The notes beneath the pieces are model-generated. The model had not been told where the DNA came from. It was given only the letters and a program-made list of their open reading frames with translations, and did no database searches. Positions 8,687 to 17,417 of a DNA stretch of 64,000 nucleotides are shown here, one piece after another. Position numbers and translations under genes: made by a program. The DNA is taken from contig CAJMRD010000001.1 in NCBI GenBank assembly GCA_905215725.1, positions 15,436 through 79,435 of the forward strand. The letters run 5' to 3'. Each line of letters begins with the position of its first letter. Position 1 is the first letter of the stretch. Source of the DNA: an uncultured bacterium. Lineage in GTDB: Bacteria; Actinomycetota; Coriobacteriia; Coriobacteriales; Coriobacteriaceae.

Positions 8687-9378
8687 GCATCCGCGACAAC
8701 CTTGATATCTCGGCCTATCTGGTACTCGGCCCCGAAAACACGCTGGGGCGCCCCGTGGGCGATGTAGTGACCCAGGCGCTCGATGCCGGCTTTACCTGCA
8801 TCCAGGTGCGCTCCAAGGTGGCAAGCGCCCGCGAGATCATCGCGCTGACCGGCGACGCCGCGCAGGCAATCGCACAGGCTGGCAAGACCGGTCAGGTCGC
8901 CTTGCTGATCGACGACCGCCTGGACTGCGTACTTGCCGCGCGTGAGCAGGGTATTGCTGTCGATGGCGTGCACGTGGGCCAGAGCGATATTCCCGTCGAG
9001 GTCTGCCGCAAACTTTTGGGTCCCGACGCCATCGTGGGCCTTTCGGCCCGTTGCGAGGAGATGCTCGAGTACGTCAAGACCGCCGACATGAGCCTAGTCG
9101 ACTACCTGGGCATCGGCCCACTCCACGAGACTGAGACCAAGCGCGATTGCGGACGCGCAGCCGATGGCTCCATCATCACCAAGAGCTTTGAGGACCTGAC
9201 CGCCCTCCACGCGGCAAGCCCCGTGCCCATCGTGGTGGGCGGCGGCGTTAAGACAGCCGACCTGCCGCAGCTTAAGGCCACCGGCGTCAACGGCTTCTTT
9301 GTGGTGAGCGCCGTCTGCAGCGCCGATGACCCCTACGCCGCGGCCAAGGAGCTTGTCGACACCTGGCAGCAGGCATAG
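8683..9378 (+). CDS. thiE: Thiamine phosphate synthase
   Basis: Joins hydroxymethylpyrimidine pyrophosphate and thiazole phosphate to make thiamine phosphate. 231-residue TIM barrel with the expected blocks: IQVRSK near residue 45, LLIDDRLD, VDGVHVGQSDIP, GLSARC, DYLGIGPLHETETK and IVVGGGVK. The ATGA overlap with the previous gene suggests coupled translation. No thiD or thiC is in the window, so the pyrimidine moiety must come from elsewhere. Confidence 0.95.
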   Translation: MSIRDNLDISAYLVLGPENTLGRPVGDVVTQALDAGFTCIQVRSKVASAREIIALTGDAAQAIAQAGKTGQVALLIDDRLDCVLAAREQGIAVDGVHVGQSDIPVEVCRKLLGPDAIVGLSARCEEMLEYVKTADMSLVDYLGIGPLHETETKRDCGRAADGSIITKSFEDLTALHAASPVPIVVGGGVKTADLPQLKATGVNGFFVVSAVCSADDPYAAAKELVDTWQQA

Positions 9379-9421
9379 CCATAAGCCGAGCAGCCGATTC
9401 GCAGCCTCACATCTTCAGCAA

Positions 9422-9469
9422 TGGAAAGCGCATCCCAGTTTGGACCTCCATTCCGGGATGCGCTTTCCA
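9422..9469. terminator. Bidirectional hairpin between thiE and the patatin gene
   Basis: A perfect 15-bp inverted repeat (9422-9436 and 9455-9469) lies between convergent genes. There is no long T-tract, so termination strength is uncertain. Confidence 0.6.
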
Positions 9470-9479
9470 CATGCGACCC

Positions 9480-10349
9480 TTACCCCGCCAGATACGCTTC
9501 CAACGCCGGCAAAGTCGCCTCCGCATCGCGGCGACCAATCTGATAGATGCGCTCAAGTTCATCGGGCTCACGACACAGCGACGGCACCTTCACCGATTCG
9601 CTCGGACGCACCACAAAGATATCGCCGGCGGCCTCACGACGCGCCAAATCATCGAGCGTGGCATTGTAGACCTCATGCCGATGCTCAAGCGCTGCGACAA
9701 ACTCCGGATAGTGACGGAACACGCGACGCAGCATGGGCATCACGCTGTTGGGCCGCTTCACAAAGCCCGCCGGCTGCGTGAGTACCACGATGTTGCGGTC
9801 ATACCCCTGCGCAAACAGCCAAGCGCTGGGAATAGAGTCAGCCACGCCACCATCCAGATACTTATGCCCGTCAATAGCAACGGGACGCGTCGCCACAGGA
9901 ATCGCCGATGACGCCCGGATCCACTCGATATCGCGCTCATCGCCATAGGGCAGGTCGTGATAGACGGCCTTGCCCGTCTCGATATCGGTACACACGCACG
10001 TAAATCGCATGGGGCAGGCGCGGTACGCCTCCAAGTCGATGGGATCGCGCTCGATAGGCACCTCGTGATAGGCAAAATCGGCATTGAACATATCGCCGGT
10101 CCGCAGCCAGCTTGCTACACCCGCATAGCGCTTGTCGGCGCAATAAGCCTTGTTGTAGCGAATGGCGCGGCCGATCTGGCGCGATTTAAAGTTGTAGCCA
10201 AACGCCGCGCCCGCCGAGACACCCACCATATGGTCGCAAGTTAAGCCGTGCTCCATCCAAACGTCGAGCACGCCCGCCGTATACATACCGCGGTAGCCGC
10301 CTCCCTCGAGTGCCAGCCCCACCGTGCGCGTCGTATTTGACTGTGCCAT
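9480..10349 (-). CDS. Patatin-like phospholipase
   Basis: 289 residues with the full patatin catalytic set: oxyanion loop GGGYRG near residue 16, nucleophile GVSAG near 44, and the catalytic Asp in LDGGVADS near 167. Related to the YjjU/RssA group of bacterial patatins, serine acyl hydrolases of membrane lipids with a Ser-Asp dyad. No signal peptide, so a cytoplasmic or membrane-surface role is likely. It is a single gene convergent with thiE. Confidence 0.92.
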   Translation of the reverse strand: MAQSNTTRTVGLALEGGGYRGMYTAGVLDVWMEHGLTCDHMVGVSAGAAFGYNFKSRQIGRAIRYNKAYCADKRYAGVASWLRTGDMFNADFAYHEVPIERDPIDLEAYRACPMRFTCVCTDIETGKAVYHDLPYGDERDIEWIRASSAIPVATRPVAIDGHKYLDGGVADSIPSAWLFAQGYDRNIVVLTQPAGFVKRPNSVMPMLRRVFRHYPEFVAALEHRHEVYNATLDDLARREAAGDIFVVRPSESVKVPSLCREPDELERIYQIGRRDAEATLPALEAYLAG

Positions 10350-10673
10350 GCGACCATCTCCGTCCCCACAAATTCAAACGGGACAAGTATACCCGTCAAC
10401 ATATATCGTCCCAGTCGCATTTTTATCGAACATCGCATCGTCGCGCTACCGCTTGTCGAACAATAGCCGCCCACAGCATGTGCACCCATATATAATTGTG
10501 CACTATTGTTTACACTACTCAGCTGTTATCAACAGCGAACATTAGCCGGCAAATTAACTCAACAACGCGGCAAGGCGGGGGCCTGGATACATGCAAAGCG
10601 CTGAGCAACGACGCGTGTACACAACGAGCTCGCCCGACGCAATCCGCCCCGACCTCAGAAAGCCACTTAGAAC
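10350..10673. promoter_or_regulatory. Divergent intergenic region, patatin / GGDEF-EAL
   Basis: 324 bases without a gene, richer in A+T than its flanks. A perfect TATAAT lies at 10491-10496, between two copies of GTGCAC (10480-10485 and 10498-10503) whose centres are 18 bp apart. This could be a promoter with flanking operator half-sites for the GGDEF-EAL gene. No c-di-GMP riboswitch pattern was recognised in the long leader. Confidence 0.35.
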
Positions 10674-13391
10674 ATGGAAACTGTCAGCAATTACACCGAA
10701 ACGCTCGAAAAGACCGTCCGCGACCTTCTCGAGCGGCAGGAGGATCTGATCAGGACCGCCTTTACCGACCAGCTTACCGGGCTTGGCAACCGTGGCGGCT
10801 TTGCCCGTTCCCTCGAAGAGCTCTGGGAGCAGGACGCCCCCGTTACCATGGCGTTCATCGATATCGACAATCTCAAGCACTGCAACGACGTCTTTGGACA
10901 TGACGAGGGCAACCGCTATATCTTGCAGGTAAGTCTCTATCTTAATCTGTATATGAAGGTGGGCGAAGCGGCGTTTCGCATAGGCGGCGACGAGTTTGCC
11001 ATCCTATCTACGATTGCAACCGAGGACGACCTCGCCGAACGTCTGAAACACTGCCGAACGGTTCTGCTCAAAAATAACGATTCCGAGATGCCCCACTCGT
11101 TTAGCTACGGAGTGTCACATGCCGACCCCGCCCTGGGCGAAGCTTCCAATCGCATGACGCTCGATGCCGACCATCGCATGTACGACTACAAGCTACGTCA
11201 TGCCATGCACCTCGATCGACGCAATATCACGCAAGTTCACGCCGACGACTTCGAAATAAGCGATCGAATTTTTGACGCCTTTTCGATGCTCAATGAGGGC
11301 CGATATTTCTTTATCGAGAACTTGGACAAACATCGCACCCTTTGGTCACAAGGTGCCTTGCGCGATCTTGGCCTTCCCTCGGAGCACATAGACAACTGTC
11401 GCGATTACTGGAAAACGCGCGTCCATCCCGACGACCTTGAGGCCTGCATCAACGACATCGACCAAGTCTACAACGGCACCAAGCACCGTCGCGTCATGCA
11501 GTATCGTGTGCGCAACGCCGTCGGCGACTACGTCCTTTGCCGTGCTCGCGGGTTTCGTATCGACGGCGACGGAAATGTCCCCTCGCTCTATGTCGGCGAG
11601 CTCGTCAACCACTCACTTGCCGAAACCGTCGACGCCGCCACAGGCCTCGGAACGCAGCGCATGCTGGCCAACGCCATCGACGCCTGCCGCCGCGATCGTT
11701 GCGAGACAGGGCTTATAGCGGTGCGCGTTCGTGGCACGACAAAGCTCAACGAGCTCTACGGGGCCGAGGCTGTCGACAACATGCTTGCCGAATACGCAGG
11801 CCGCATGCTGTCGATCACCCGCGGCAGGAGCCGGGTCTACCGTTCACGAAGCGTCCAGTTCGTCGTGCTCAGCAACGACCTGGACCACGAGGCATTCGAG
11901 CAACTGACCCGCCACCTTAAAGAGGCCGTTTTCGCTCCTGTTCGAATCGCAGGCGACACCATTACTCCCGTCTGCCTTGTCGTCCCGGCATTTTACGAGC
12001 ACTTAACCCATCAGGCGACCGCCGTTTTAGGCGAACTCGACCGTCGCCTTCGCACGGCCGGCGGGCTTGTTCCCAACGACAGCCTCCCCATACCCGAGGC
12101 TGAGCGCAAAAGCGCCATCGCCGAACGTATCGACTCGCTCACGGGCCTCTATCGACCCAGCGAGTTTATGCGGCGCGCCAACGCTTTTCTCGAGGCAAGG
12201 CGCGACGGCGCCTGGTGCATCGCCACGGTCGACATGGGCCACATGCGCCTGTTTAACGAATGGTATGGACAGGCCGAAGGCGACCGCCTGCTTGCCGATG
12301 TGGGCACGGTCCTCAAGGACATCGAGAATGCCGGCATGGGCGTCGCAGGGTACTGGGGCCAAGATGACTTTTGCGTACTCATCCCCTTTAAGCACATCAC
12401 CGTCCATCAAATCTACAACCGCGTTCGCGAGGCAGTAGCCAGGTATGATGGCGGCGTAGGTTTTTGGCCGTCCATGGGCGTTTACCCCATCGATTCCAAT
12501 GAGGAGATCACCATCGATGCGCAGGCAAAGGCCATGTTTACCAATCGGCGCGCAAAAAACGACTTTAAGGAGCGCATTGCCATTTTTTGCCCCGAGGAGT
12601 ACAAGCGCGAAATCGTGTTCAACCGCACGCTGACCGAATTCCAGTACGCGCTGTCAAATGGTCGCATCACGTACTATCTTCAGCCCCAGGTCGATATGGA
12701 AACCGGCGAGATTATTGGCGCCGAAGCACTCACCCGCTGGATTGACAAGGACGGCTCTCTCATTTCGCCCGCAACGTTTATCCCCGCACTCGAGGAAAGC
12801 GGCTTTGTAGTGACGCTCGACAAATATGTTTGGCAGGGCGTCGCCATGTGGCTCCGCGAGCGCCTCAATCGAGGACTTCGCGTGGTTCCGATTTCCCTCA
12901 ATGTGTCGCGCGTAGACATTCTTGCCTGCGATGTCGCCGAGCATATGGGGTCGCTCGCCGCCCAGTACAACCTGCCGCCCGAACTCATGCACATCGAGAT
13001 CACCGAGACCGCCTATACCGGAGAGTCCGAGGCCGTGGATAAGCTGACCGCGGATCTGCACACCCGTGGCTTCTCGACCTACATGGACGATTTTGGCACC
13101 GGCCAGTCCACGCTCGCGATGCTCAAGAACGTCAACGTCGACGTCATCAAGCTCGACCGCACCTTTGTGCCCACCGACCGCGATCAAGGCCGCAGCACGC
13201 AAATCATTTCATCGATGCTCGAAATGGCGCAGTCGCTCCATCTGCCCGTCGTGGTCGAAGGCGTCGAGACAAATGAGCAGGCGAACATGCTACGACAAAT
13301 GGGCGCCCGCTACGCTCAGGGCTTCCTCTACTACCGCCCCATGCAGGCGAAGGATTTTGAGGCATTGCTCGATGGCGGCAATAACAACTGA
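10674..13391 (+). CDS. Multidomain GGDEF-PAS-GGDEF-GGDEF-EAL cyclic-di-GMP protein
   Basis: 905 residues. An intact GGDEF domain comes first (RIGGDEF, residues 104-108), then a PAS/PAC domain (about 200-325), a degenerate GGDEF (about 330-465), a third with GQDDF near 562, and a complete EAL domain (about 650-900) with EAL at 684-686, NVSR, EITE, MDDFGTG near 804 and EGVET near 862. It should be able to make c-di-GMP and, more confidently, to hydrolyse it. No membrane segment. No RxxD inhibitory site precedes GGDEF. It is followed by a shorter paralogue with the same first half. Confidence 0.93.
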   Translation: METVSNYTETLEKTVRDLLERQEDLIRTAFTDQLTGLGNRGGFARSLEELWEQDAPVTMAFIDIDNLKHCNDVFGHDEGNRYILQVSLYLNLYMKVGEAAFRIGGDEFAILSTIATEDDLAERLKHCRTVLLKNNDSEMPHSFSYGVSHADPALGEASNRMTLDADHRMYDYKLRHAMHLDRRNITQVHADDFEISDRIFDAFSMLNEGRYFFIENLDKHRTLWSQGALRDLGLPSEHIDNCRDYWKTRVHPDDLEACINDIDQVYNGTKHRRVMQYRVRNAVGDYVLCRARGFRIDGDGNVPSLYVGELVNHSLAETVDAATGLGTQRMLANAIDACRRDRCETGLIAVRVRGTTKLNELYGAEAVDNMLAEYAGRMLSITRGRSRVYRSRSVQFVVLSNDLDHEAFEQLTRHLKEAVFAPVRIAGDTITPVCLVVPAFYEHLTHQATAVLGELDRRLRTAGGLVPNDSLPIPEAERKSAIAERIDSLTGLYRPSEFMRRANAFLEARRDGAWCIATVDMGHMRLFNEWYGQAEGDRLLADVGTVLKDIENAGMGVAGYWGQDDFCVLIPFKHITVHQIYNRVREAVARYDGGVGFWPSMGVYPIDSNEEITIDAQAKAMFTNRRAKNDFKERIAIFCPEEYKREIVFNRTLTEFQYALSNGRITYYLQPQVDMETGEIIGAEALTRWIDKDGSLISPATFIPALEESGFVVTLDKYVWQGVAMWLRERLNRGLRVVPISLNVSRVDILACDVAEHMGSLAAQYNLPPELMHIEITETAYTGESEAVDKLTADLHTRGFSTYMDDFGTGQSTLAMLKNVNVDVIKLDRTFVPTDRDQGRSTQIISSMLEMAQSLHLPVVVEGVETNEQANMLRQMGARYAQGFLYYRPMQAKDFEALLDGGNNN

Positions 13392-13450
13392 TACGCTCGC
13401 GCGCAAAACGCCACCGTCGAAGGGGATATTTGTCTCCATTAGCTAACTTA

Positions 13451-13479
13451 TATCCCCAATTCAAACCGAATTGGGGATA
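13451..13479. repeat. Perfect hairpin between the two GGDEF genes
   Basis: TATCCCCAATTC (13451-13462) and GAATTGGGGATA (13468-13479) form a 12-bp stem with a 5-base loop. No T-tract follows on the plus strand. It may act as an mRNA-processing or attenuation structure. Confidence 0.5.
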
Positions 13480-13518
13480 TGATACAAACCGTTGTTCCGC
13501 CCAAGGAGGTTATCCATC

Positions 13519-15048
13519 ATGAACGAGTCGTATCGCCTGGGCGAGCAATCGATTATTGCCTATCTTCAGCGACTTGCGAACGGCGTCTCGACCGCCGAAC
13601 TCGATGTTGCCGCGCTGCCTGCTGGGCTACGCGCCGTTGGTGAGCAACTGCAAAAGACGCATGCCATCCTGCAACAAGAGCGCCAGCTGCTTGAGCGCAA
13701 CGCCTATATCGATCCGCTCACCAACTTGGGCAACCGCAACGGATTCGACCGTCACGTCGAGCAACTCTGGCGCAAAGGCGATCCTTTCACCTGCGCCTAT
13801 ATTGACATCGACCATCTCAAGCATTGCAATGATAGGTTTGGCCACGCCGAAGGCAATCGCTATATTCTGGGCATCTGCCGCACGCTCTCCGAAACCATGG
13901 AGCACGATGAGATGCTGCTCCGTATCGGTGGAGACGAGTTTGTGCTCATCTCGCTCTCCGCAAACGAGATTGAACTCGAGCAGCGCTTGGAGCAGGTACG
14001 TACCAGGCTGATCGAGGCGAGCTCAGGTGGCAAGGCGCCCATGATCGGCAGCTTTAGCTTTGGCTGCTCGCGCGTCGATCCACTTGCTGGCGACACGCGT
14101 CGCCAGATGACGATGGATGCCGATCGCAAGATGTATCGCTATAAGCTTATGCATCGTGTGCAGCAACCGAAAGACGATGACGCGCCGCAACGCCCAATCG
14201 TCGATCAGCTTCCCTGCAACGACCGGGTGTTCCAAGCGATCTCCATGAGCTCCGAGACGCGCTATCCGTTTATCCTCAATCTCGATACGGGAGAATCGCA
14301 ATGGTCGGTTAACGCCGTGCGCGATTTTGACCTGCCCTCCCAGCACCCTTTTAACTCACTCGACATGTGGCTCGCCCGCGTTCATCCCGAGGACCGCGAC
14401 AACGTACGTGCCGAACTCGACATGGTGATAAACGGCACGTGGCACTTCCACTACATGCAGTATCGCGTAATGGATGCCACCGGAAAATACGTGCTTTGCG
14501 ACTGCACGGGCTACCGCTTGGACGGCACCGATACCGAGCCCGGCATGTATGTGGGCATTATCATCAACCGAAGCTTGGCAGATACGACCGATTCCGTGAC
14601 CGGCTTGGGCGATATTCACGCCCTGGTCAACGCCATTGGCGAAATGCGTCGCGTGGCGCGCAAGGCGGGGTTGATCGCCATTAAAATCGATGATATCGCT
14701 CAGGTCAATGCCCGTTTTGGCTTTGATGCGGGCGACCGTGTTTTGGCAGAATATGCCGCCTGTCTGGTGGAATGCTCGCGCGGTAAGGGTCGTATGTTCC
14801 GCTCGACGGGGCCGATGTTCGTGGCGCTTTTCGACGACTTTGATCCCGAAGAAACCGATACGATTGCAGAGGAAATCGAGCGGTTCCTGGGTTCGCCCGT
14901 GCTCTTTGGCCCATTTGAATATCAGCCGCCCATTCGCGTGGCCACGCTCCATCTGGACGGCGTCGACCGTCAGCCCGTTTCGATTTTGAACGAGCTCAAA
15001 GCGTTGCTCGGGAAAGCCGTGCAGGTGCCAGGTACCAAACTGGATTAG
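13519..15048 (+). CDS. GGDEF-PAS-GGDEF diguanylate cyclase
   Basis: 509 residues, similar throughout to the first half of the preceding protein: an intact GGDEF (RIGGDEF, 137-141) with the DPLTNLGNRNGFD lead, then a PAS/PAC domain (about 235-355) and a degenerate second GGDEF. There is no EAL domain, so it is expected to be a net cyclase. The start at 13519 is set by AAGGAGG; no membrane segments. The pair probably arose by duplication and loss or gain of the EAL half. Confidence 0.92.
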   Translation: MNESYRLGEQSIIAYLQRLANGVSTAELDVAALPAGLRAVGEQLQKTHAILQQERQLLERNAYIDPLTNLGNRNGFDRHVEQLWRKGDPFTCAYIDIDHLKHCNDRFGHAEGNRYILGICRTLSETMEHDEMLLRIGGDEFVLISLSANEIELEQRLEQVRTRLIEASSGGKAPMIGSFSFGCSRVDPLAGDTRRQMTMDADRKMYRYKLMHRVQQPKDDDAPQRPIVDQLPCNDRVFQAISMSSETRYPFILNLDTGESQWSVNAVRDFDLPSQHPFNSLDMWLARVHPEDRDNVRAELDMVINGTWHFHYMQYRVMDATGKYVLCDCTGYRLDGTDTEPGMYVGIIINRSLADTTDSVTGLGDIHALVNAIGEMRRVARKAGLIAIKIDDIAQVNARFGFDAGDRVLAEYAACLVECSRGKGRMFRSTGPMFVALFDDFDPEETDTIAEEIERFLGSPVLFGPFEYQPPIRVATLHLDGVDRQPVSILNELKALLGKAVQVPGTKLD

Positions 15049-15122
15049 CACCGCGCCCGCGCCGCCTCCCCCATCGTGCGATAATCCTCTGCAGAAGTCA
15101 CCAAAAGCAGAGGGAGTTTGTG

Positions 15123-15746
15123 ATGAAGGTTCTTTTGGTCAATGGCAGCCCCAAGGCAAACGGCAACACCGCCCGTGCACTCGCCGAGGTCGCCGAGCAG
15201 CTCAATGCAGAAGACATTGATACCGAGGTGTTTCAGCTGGGCACCAAGCCCATTCGCGACTGCATTGGCTGTGGTCAGTGCGGCAAGCTCGATTGCCGCT
15301 GCACCTTTGACGATGACGTGGTGAACGAGCTGATCGCTGCCGCCGAGCAGGCAGATGGTTTTGTCTTTGGCTCGCCCGTCTACTATGCGCACCCCAGCGG
15401 ACGCATCCTTTCGGCCCTCGATCGCGCCTTCTATGCCGGCAGCAAAGCCTTTGCACACAAGCCGGGCGCTGCCGTCGCCGTTGCCCGTCGCGGCGGCACG
15501 TCGACCACCTTCGACGTGCTCAATAAGTACTTCACCATCAACCAGATGCCCGTGGTTGCTTCCACGTACTGGAACAACGTGTTTGGCGCCATGCCGGGCG
15601 AGGCCGCCCAAGACGCCGAGGGCCTGGCCACCATGCGCAACATCGGCAAGAACATGGCCTGGCTCCTGCATTGTATCGAGGCAGGACAGGCCGCCGGCAT
15701 CGAAGCCCCCGAAGCCGATCGCGAGCGCACCAACTTCATCAGGTAG
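15123..15746 (+). CDS. Flavodoxin-like NAD(P)H:FMN oxidoreductase with Cys cluster
   Basis: 207 residues with the flavodoxin-like FMN reductase fold: LLVNGSPKANGNT is the FMN phosphate loop and FGSPVYYAHPSG the isoalloxazine loop. A compact C-x2-C-x2-C-x4-C motif (residues about 48-59) matches the [4Fe-4S] pattern of iron-sulphur flavoproteins, pointing to a small electron-transfer or quinone/nitro-reducing enzyme. The ATG at 15123 is preferred over GTG 15120. The ArsC/Spx-like gene follows after 17 bases, probably in the same transcript. Confidence 0.85.
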   Translation: MKVLLVNGSPKANGNTARALAEVAEQLNAEDIDTEVFQLGTKPIRDCIGCGQCGKLDCRCTFDDDVVNELIAAAEQADGFVFGSPVYYAHPSGRILSALDRAFYAGSKAFAHKPGAAVAVARRGGTSTTFDVLNKYFTINQMPVVASTYWNNVFGAMPGEAAQDAEGLATMRNIGKNMAWLLHCIEAGQAAGIEAPEADRERTNFIR

Positions 15747-15763
15747 AACGGCGGAACAAATAC

Positions 15764-16105
15764 ATGAACGTGCAAATTTTTGGCACCAAAAAGTCTTTCG
15801 ATACCAAGAAGGCTCAGCGTTATTTTAAGGAGCGCCGCATTAAGGTGCAGTTTATCGACCTTAAGGAAAAGGAGATGAGCAAGGGCGAGCTCACGAGCGT
15901 GATGCAGGCGGTCGGCGGCATCGACAAGCTGCTCAACCCCAAGGCTAAGGACGAGGAGACGCTCGCGCTCATCCAGCACCTCACCCCTAGCCAGCGCTTC
16001 GACAAGCTGCTCGAGAACCAGCAGGTCTTGGCCGAGCCCATCGTGCGCAACGGCAAAAAGGCCACCGTCGGTTATTGCCCCGATGTATGGGGAGCCTGGG
16101 AGTAG
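15764..16105 (+). CDS. ArsC/Spx-family thioredoxin-fold protein lacking the active Cys
   Basis: 113 residues with the ArsC/Spx/YffB fold: IFGTKKSFDTKKAQRYF at the N-terminus, an E-L helix, and the strand EPIVRN near residue 92. In YffB-type proteins the loop reads N-C-D-T; here it is S-F-D-T, so the redox Cys is Phe. It cannot act as a normal arsenate reductase. Spx-type binding to RNA polymerase or another protein role is possible. The context is a flavodoxin upstream. Confidence 0.82.
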   Translation: MNVQIFGTKKSFDTKKAQRYFKERRIKVQFIDLKEKEMSKGELTSVMQAVGGIDKLLNPKAKDEETLALIQHLTPSQRFDKLLENQQVLAEPIVRNGKKATVGYCPDVWGAWE

Positions 16106-16191
16106 CCTGTGTTATTTGCCGGCGCGTAGGTATAAGAGCAGGCGTTTGGCATATGATTCAACTGTAAGCCATGTCTAACAAAGGAGGGCAC

Positions 16192-17322
16192 ATGCCCAAC
16201 AAACCCGTGAAAATCATCATGCTTACCGGATACCTCGGTGCCGGCAAGACCACGCTGCTCAACCACATCCTCGCTAACGACGGCGGTATCCGCGCCGCCG
16301 TGATCGTCAACGATATTGGCGAGATCAATGTGGACGCCAGCCTCATCGCCGACGGCGGCCTTTCCGAGACCGACGACCTCATCCCGCTCACCAACGGCTG
16401 CATTTGCTGCACGCTTTCGGACGACCTTGCTAACCAGCTGCAGGGCATCGCCGATTCGGGCAACTTCGATTACATCATCATCGAGGCCTCGGGCATTTGC
16501 GAGCCCATCCCCATCGCCTACACCATCTCGAGCTTCTGCGACGAGGCCAAGGTGGGCGGCGAGCCTAAGCTCGCGCTCGACAACATCGTGGCCGTGGTCG
16601 ACTGTGCCCGCATGTACGACGAGTTCAACGGCGGTCGCGACCTGCTGGCTGAGGATATCGACGAGGACGACATCGAGAGCCTGCTCATCCAGCAGATCGA
16701 GTTCTGCTCCACGCTGATCCTCAACAAGACCGATACCGTGAGCCCTGAGCAGATCGCCGAGCTCAAGGCCATCGTGCGCAGCCTGCAGAAAGACGCCGTG
16801 ATCGTCGAGGCCCAAAACGGCGAGGTCCCCATGGAGGAGCTGCTCGATACCGACCGCTTCGACTTTATGCGCGCCTACAACTCCGCCGCTTGGATCGAGG
16901 CCATGGAGCATCCCGAGGAGCACGACGACCCCGAGGTGCTCGAGTACGACATCGAGACCTTTGTGTACTCGCGCCGTAAGCCGTTTGACCTGCAGAAGTT
17001 CACCGATTTTGTTGAGCAGGAGTGGCCCGACGAGGTCATTCGCGTCAAAGGCCCGCTGTGGCAGACCGGCGATCCGGACATGTGCTACATGTTTGAGCAG
17101 GCCGGCCACCAGATGCGCCTGATGGAGAACGGCCTGTTTGTCGACTCGGCGCCCGAGGGCGAGAAACAGAAGATCATCGACGAGAACCCCGAGATCATGC
17201 AGATTTGGGACGACGAGACGGGCGACCGTATGACGAGCCTGTGCATCATCGGCCGTCACATGGACAAGGATGCGCTCATCGCCTCCCTCGATGCCTGCCT
17301 GACCGACTGGCACCGCGCCTAG
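16192..17322 (+). CDS. CobW/YjiA-family (COG0523) GTP-binding metal chaperone
   Basis: 376 residues. Walker A is GYLGAGKTT near the N-terminus; the metal-binding CICC motif (GCxCC family) lies near residue 66, followed by the EASGICEP switch and the NKTD guanine-specificity motif near 180. A CobW C-terminal domain follows from about 255. Members deliver zinc, cobalt or other metals using GTP hydrolysis. The ATG at 16192 follows AAAGGAGGG; the in-frame ATG at 16171 lies before that site. No zinc-responsive operator was identified. Confidence 0.9.
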   Translation: MPNKPVKIIMLTGYLGAGKTTLLNHILANDGGIRAAVIVNDIGEINVDASLIADGGLSETDDLIPLTNGCICCTLSDDLANQLQGIADSGNFDYIIIEASGICEPIPIAYTISSFCDEAKVGGEPKLALDNIVAVVDCARMYDEFNGGRDLLAEDIDEDDIESLLIQQIEFCSTLILNKTDTVSPEQIAELKAIVRSLQKDAVIVEAQNGEVPMEELLDTDRFDFMRAYNSAAWIEAMEHPEEHDDPEVLEYDIETFVYSRRKPFDLQKFTDFVEQEWPDEVIRVKGPLWQTGDPDMCYMFEQAGHQMRLMENGLFVDSAPEGEKQKIIDENPEIMQIWDDETGDRMTSLCIIGRHMDKDALIASLDACLTDWHRA

Positions 17323-17364
17323 GTTTATCCAAGCGGGTATTTTTCCGCTTACGTAACCGCCAAG

Positions 17365-17396
17365 CCACCACGAAGGTGCCCTTCGTGGTGGTTTTT
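17365..17396 (+). terminator. Intrinsic terminator after the CobW gene
   Basis: CCACCACGAAG (17365-17375) pairs with CTTCGTGGTGG (17381-17391), then TTTTT. Confidence 0.9.
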
Positions 17397-17417
17397 CGTT
17401 CTATGCCAAGGAGATTC

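Noticed and set aside
10497..10673. Possible c-di-GMP riboswitch in the GGDEF-EAL leader
   Set aside because: Neither GEMM class pattern could be traced in the leader.
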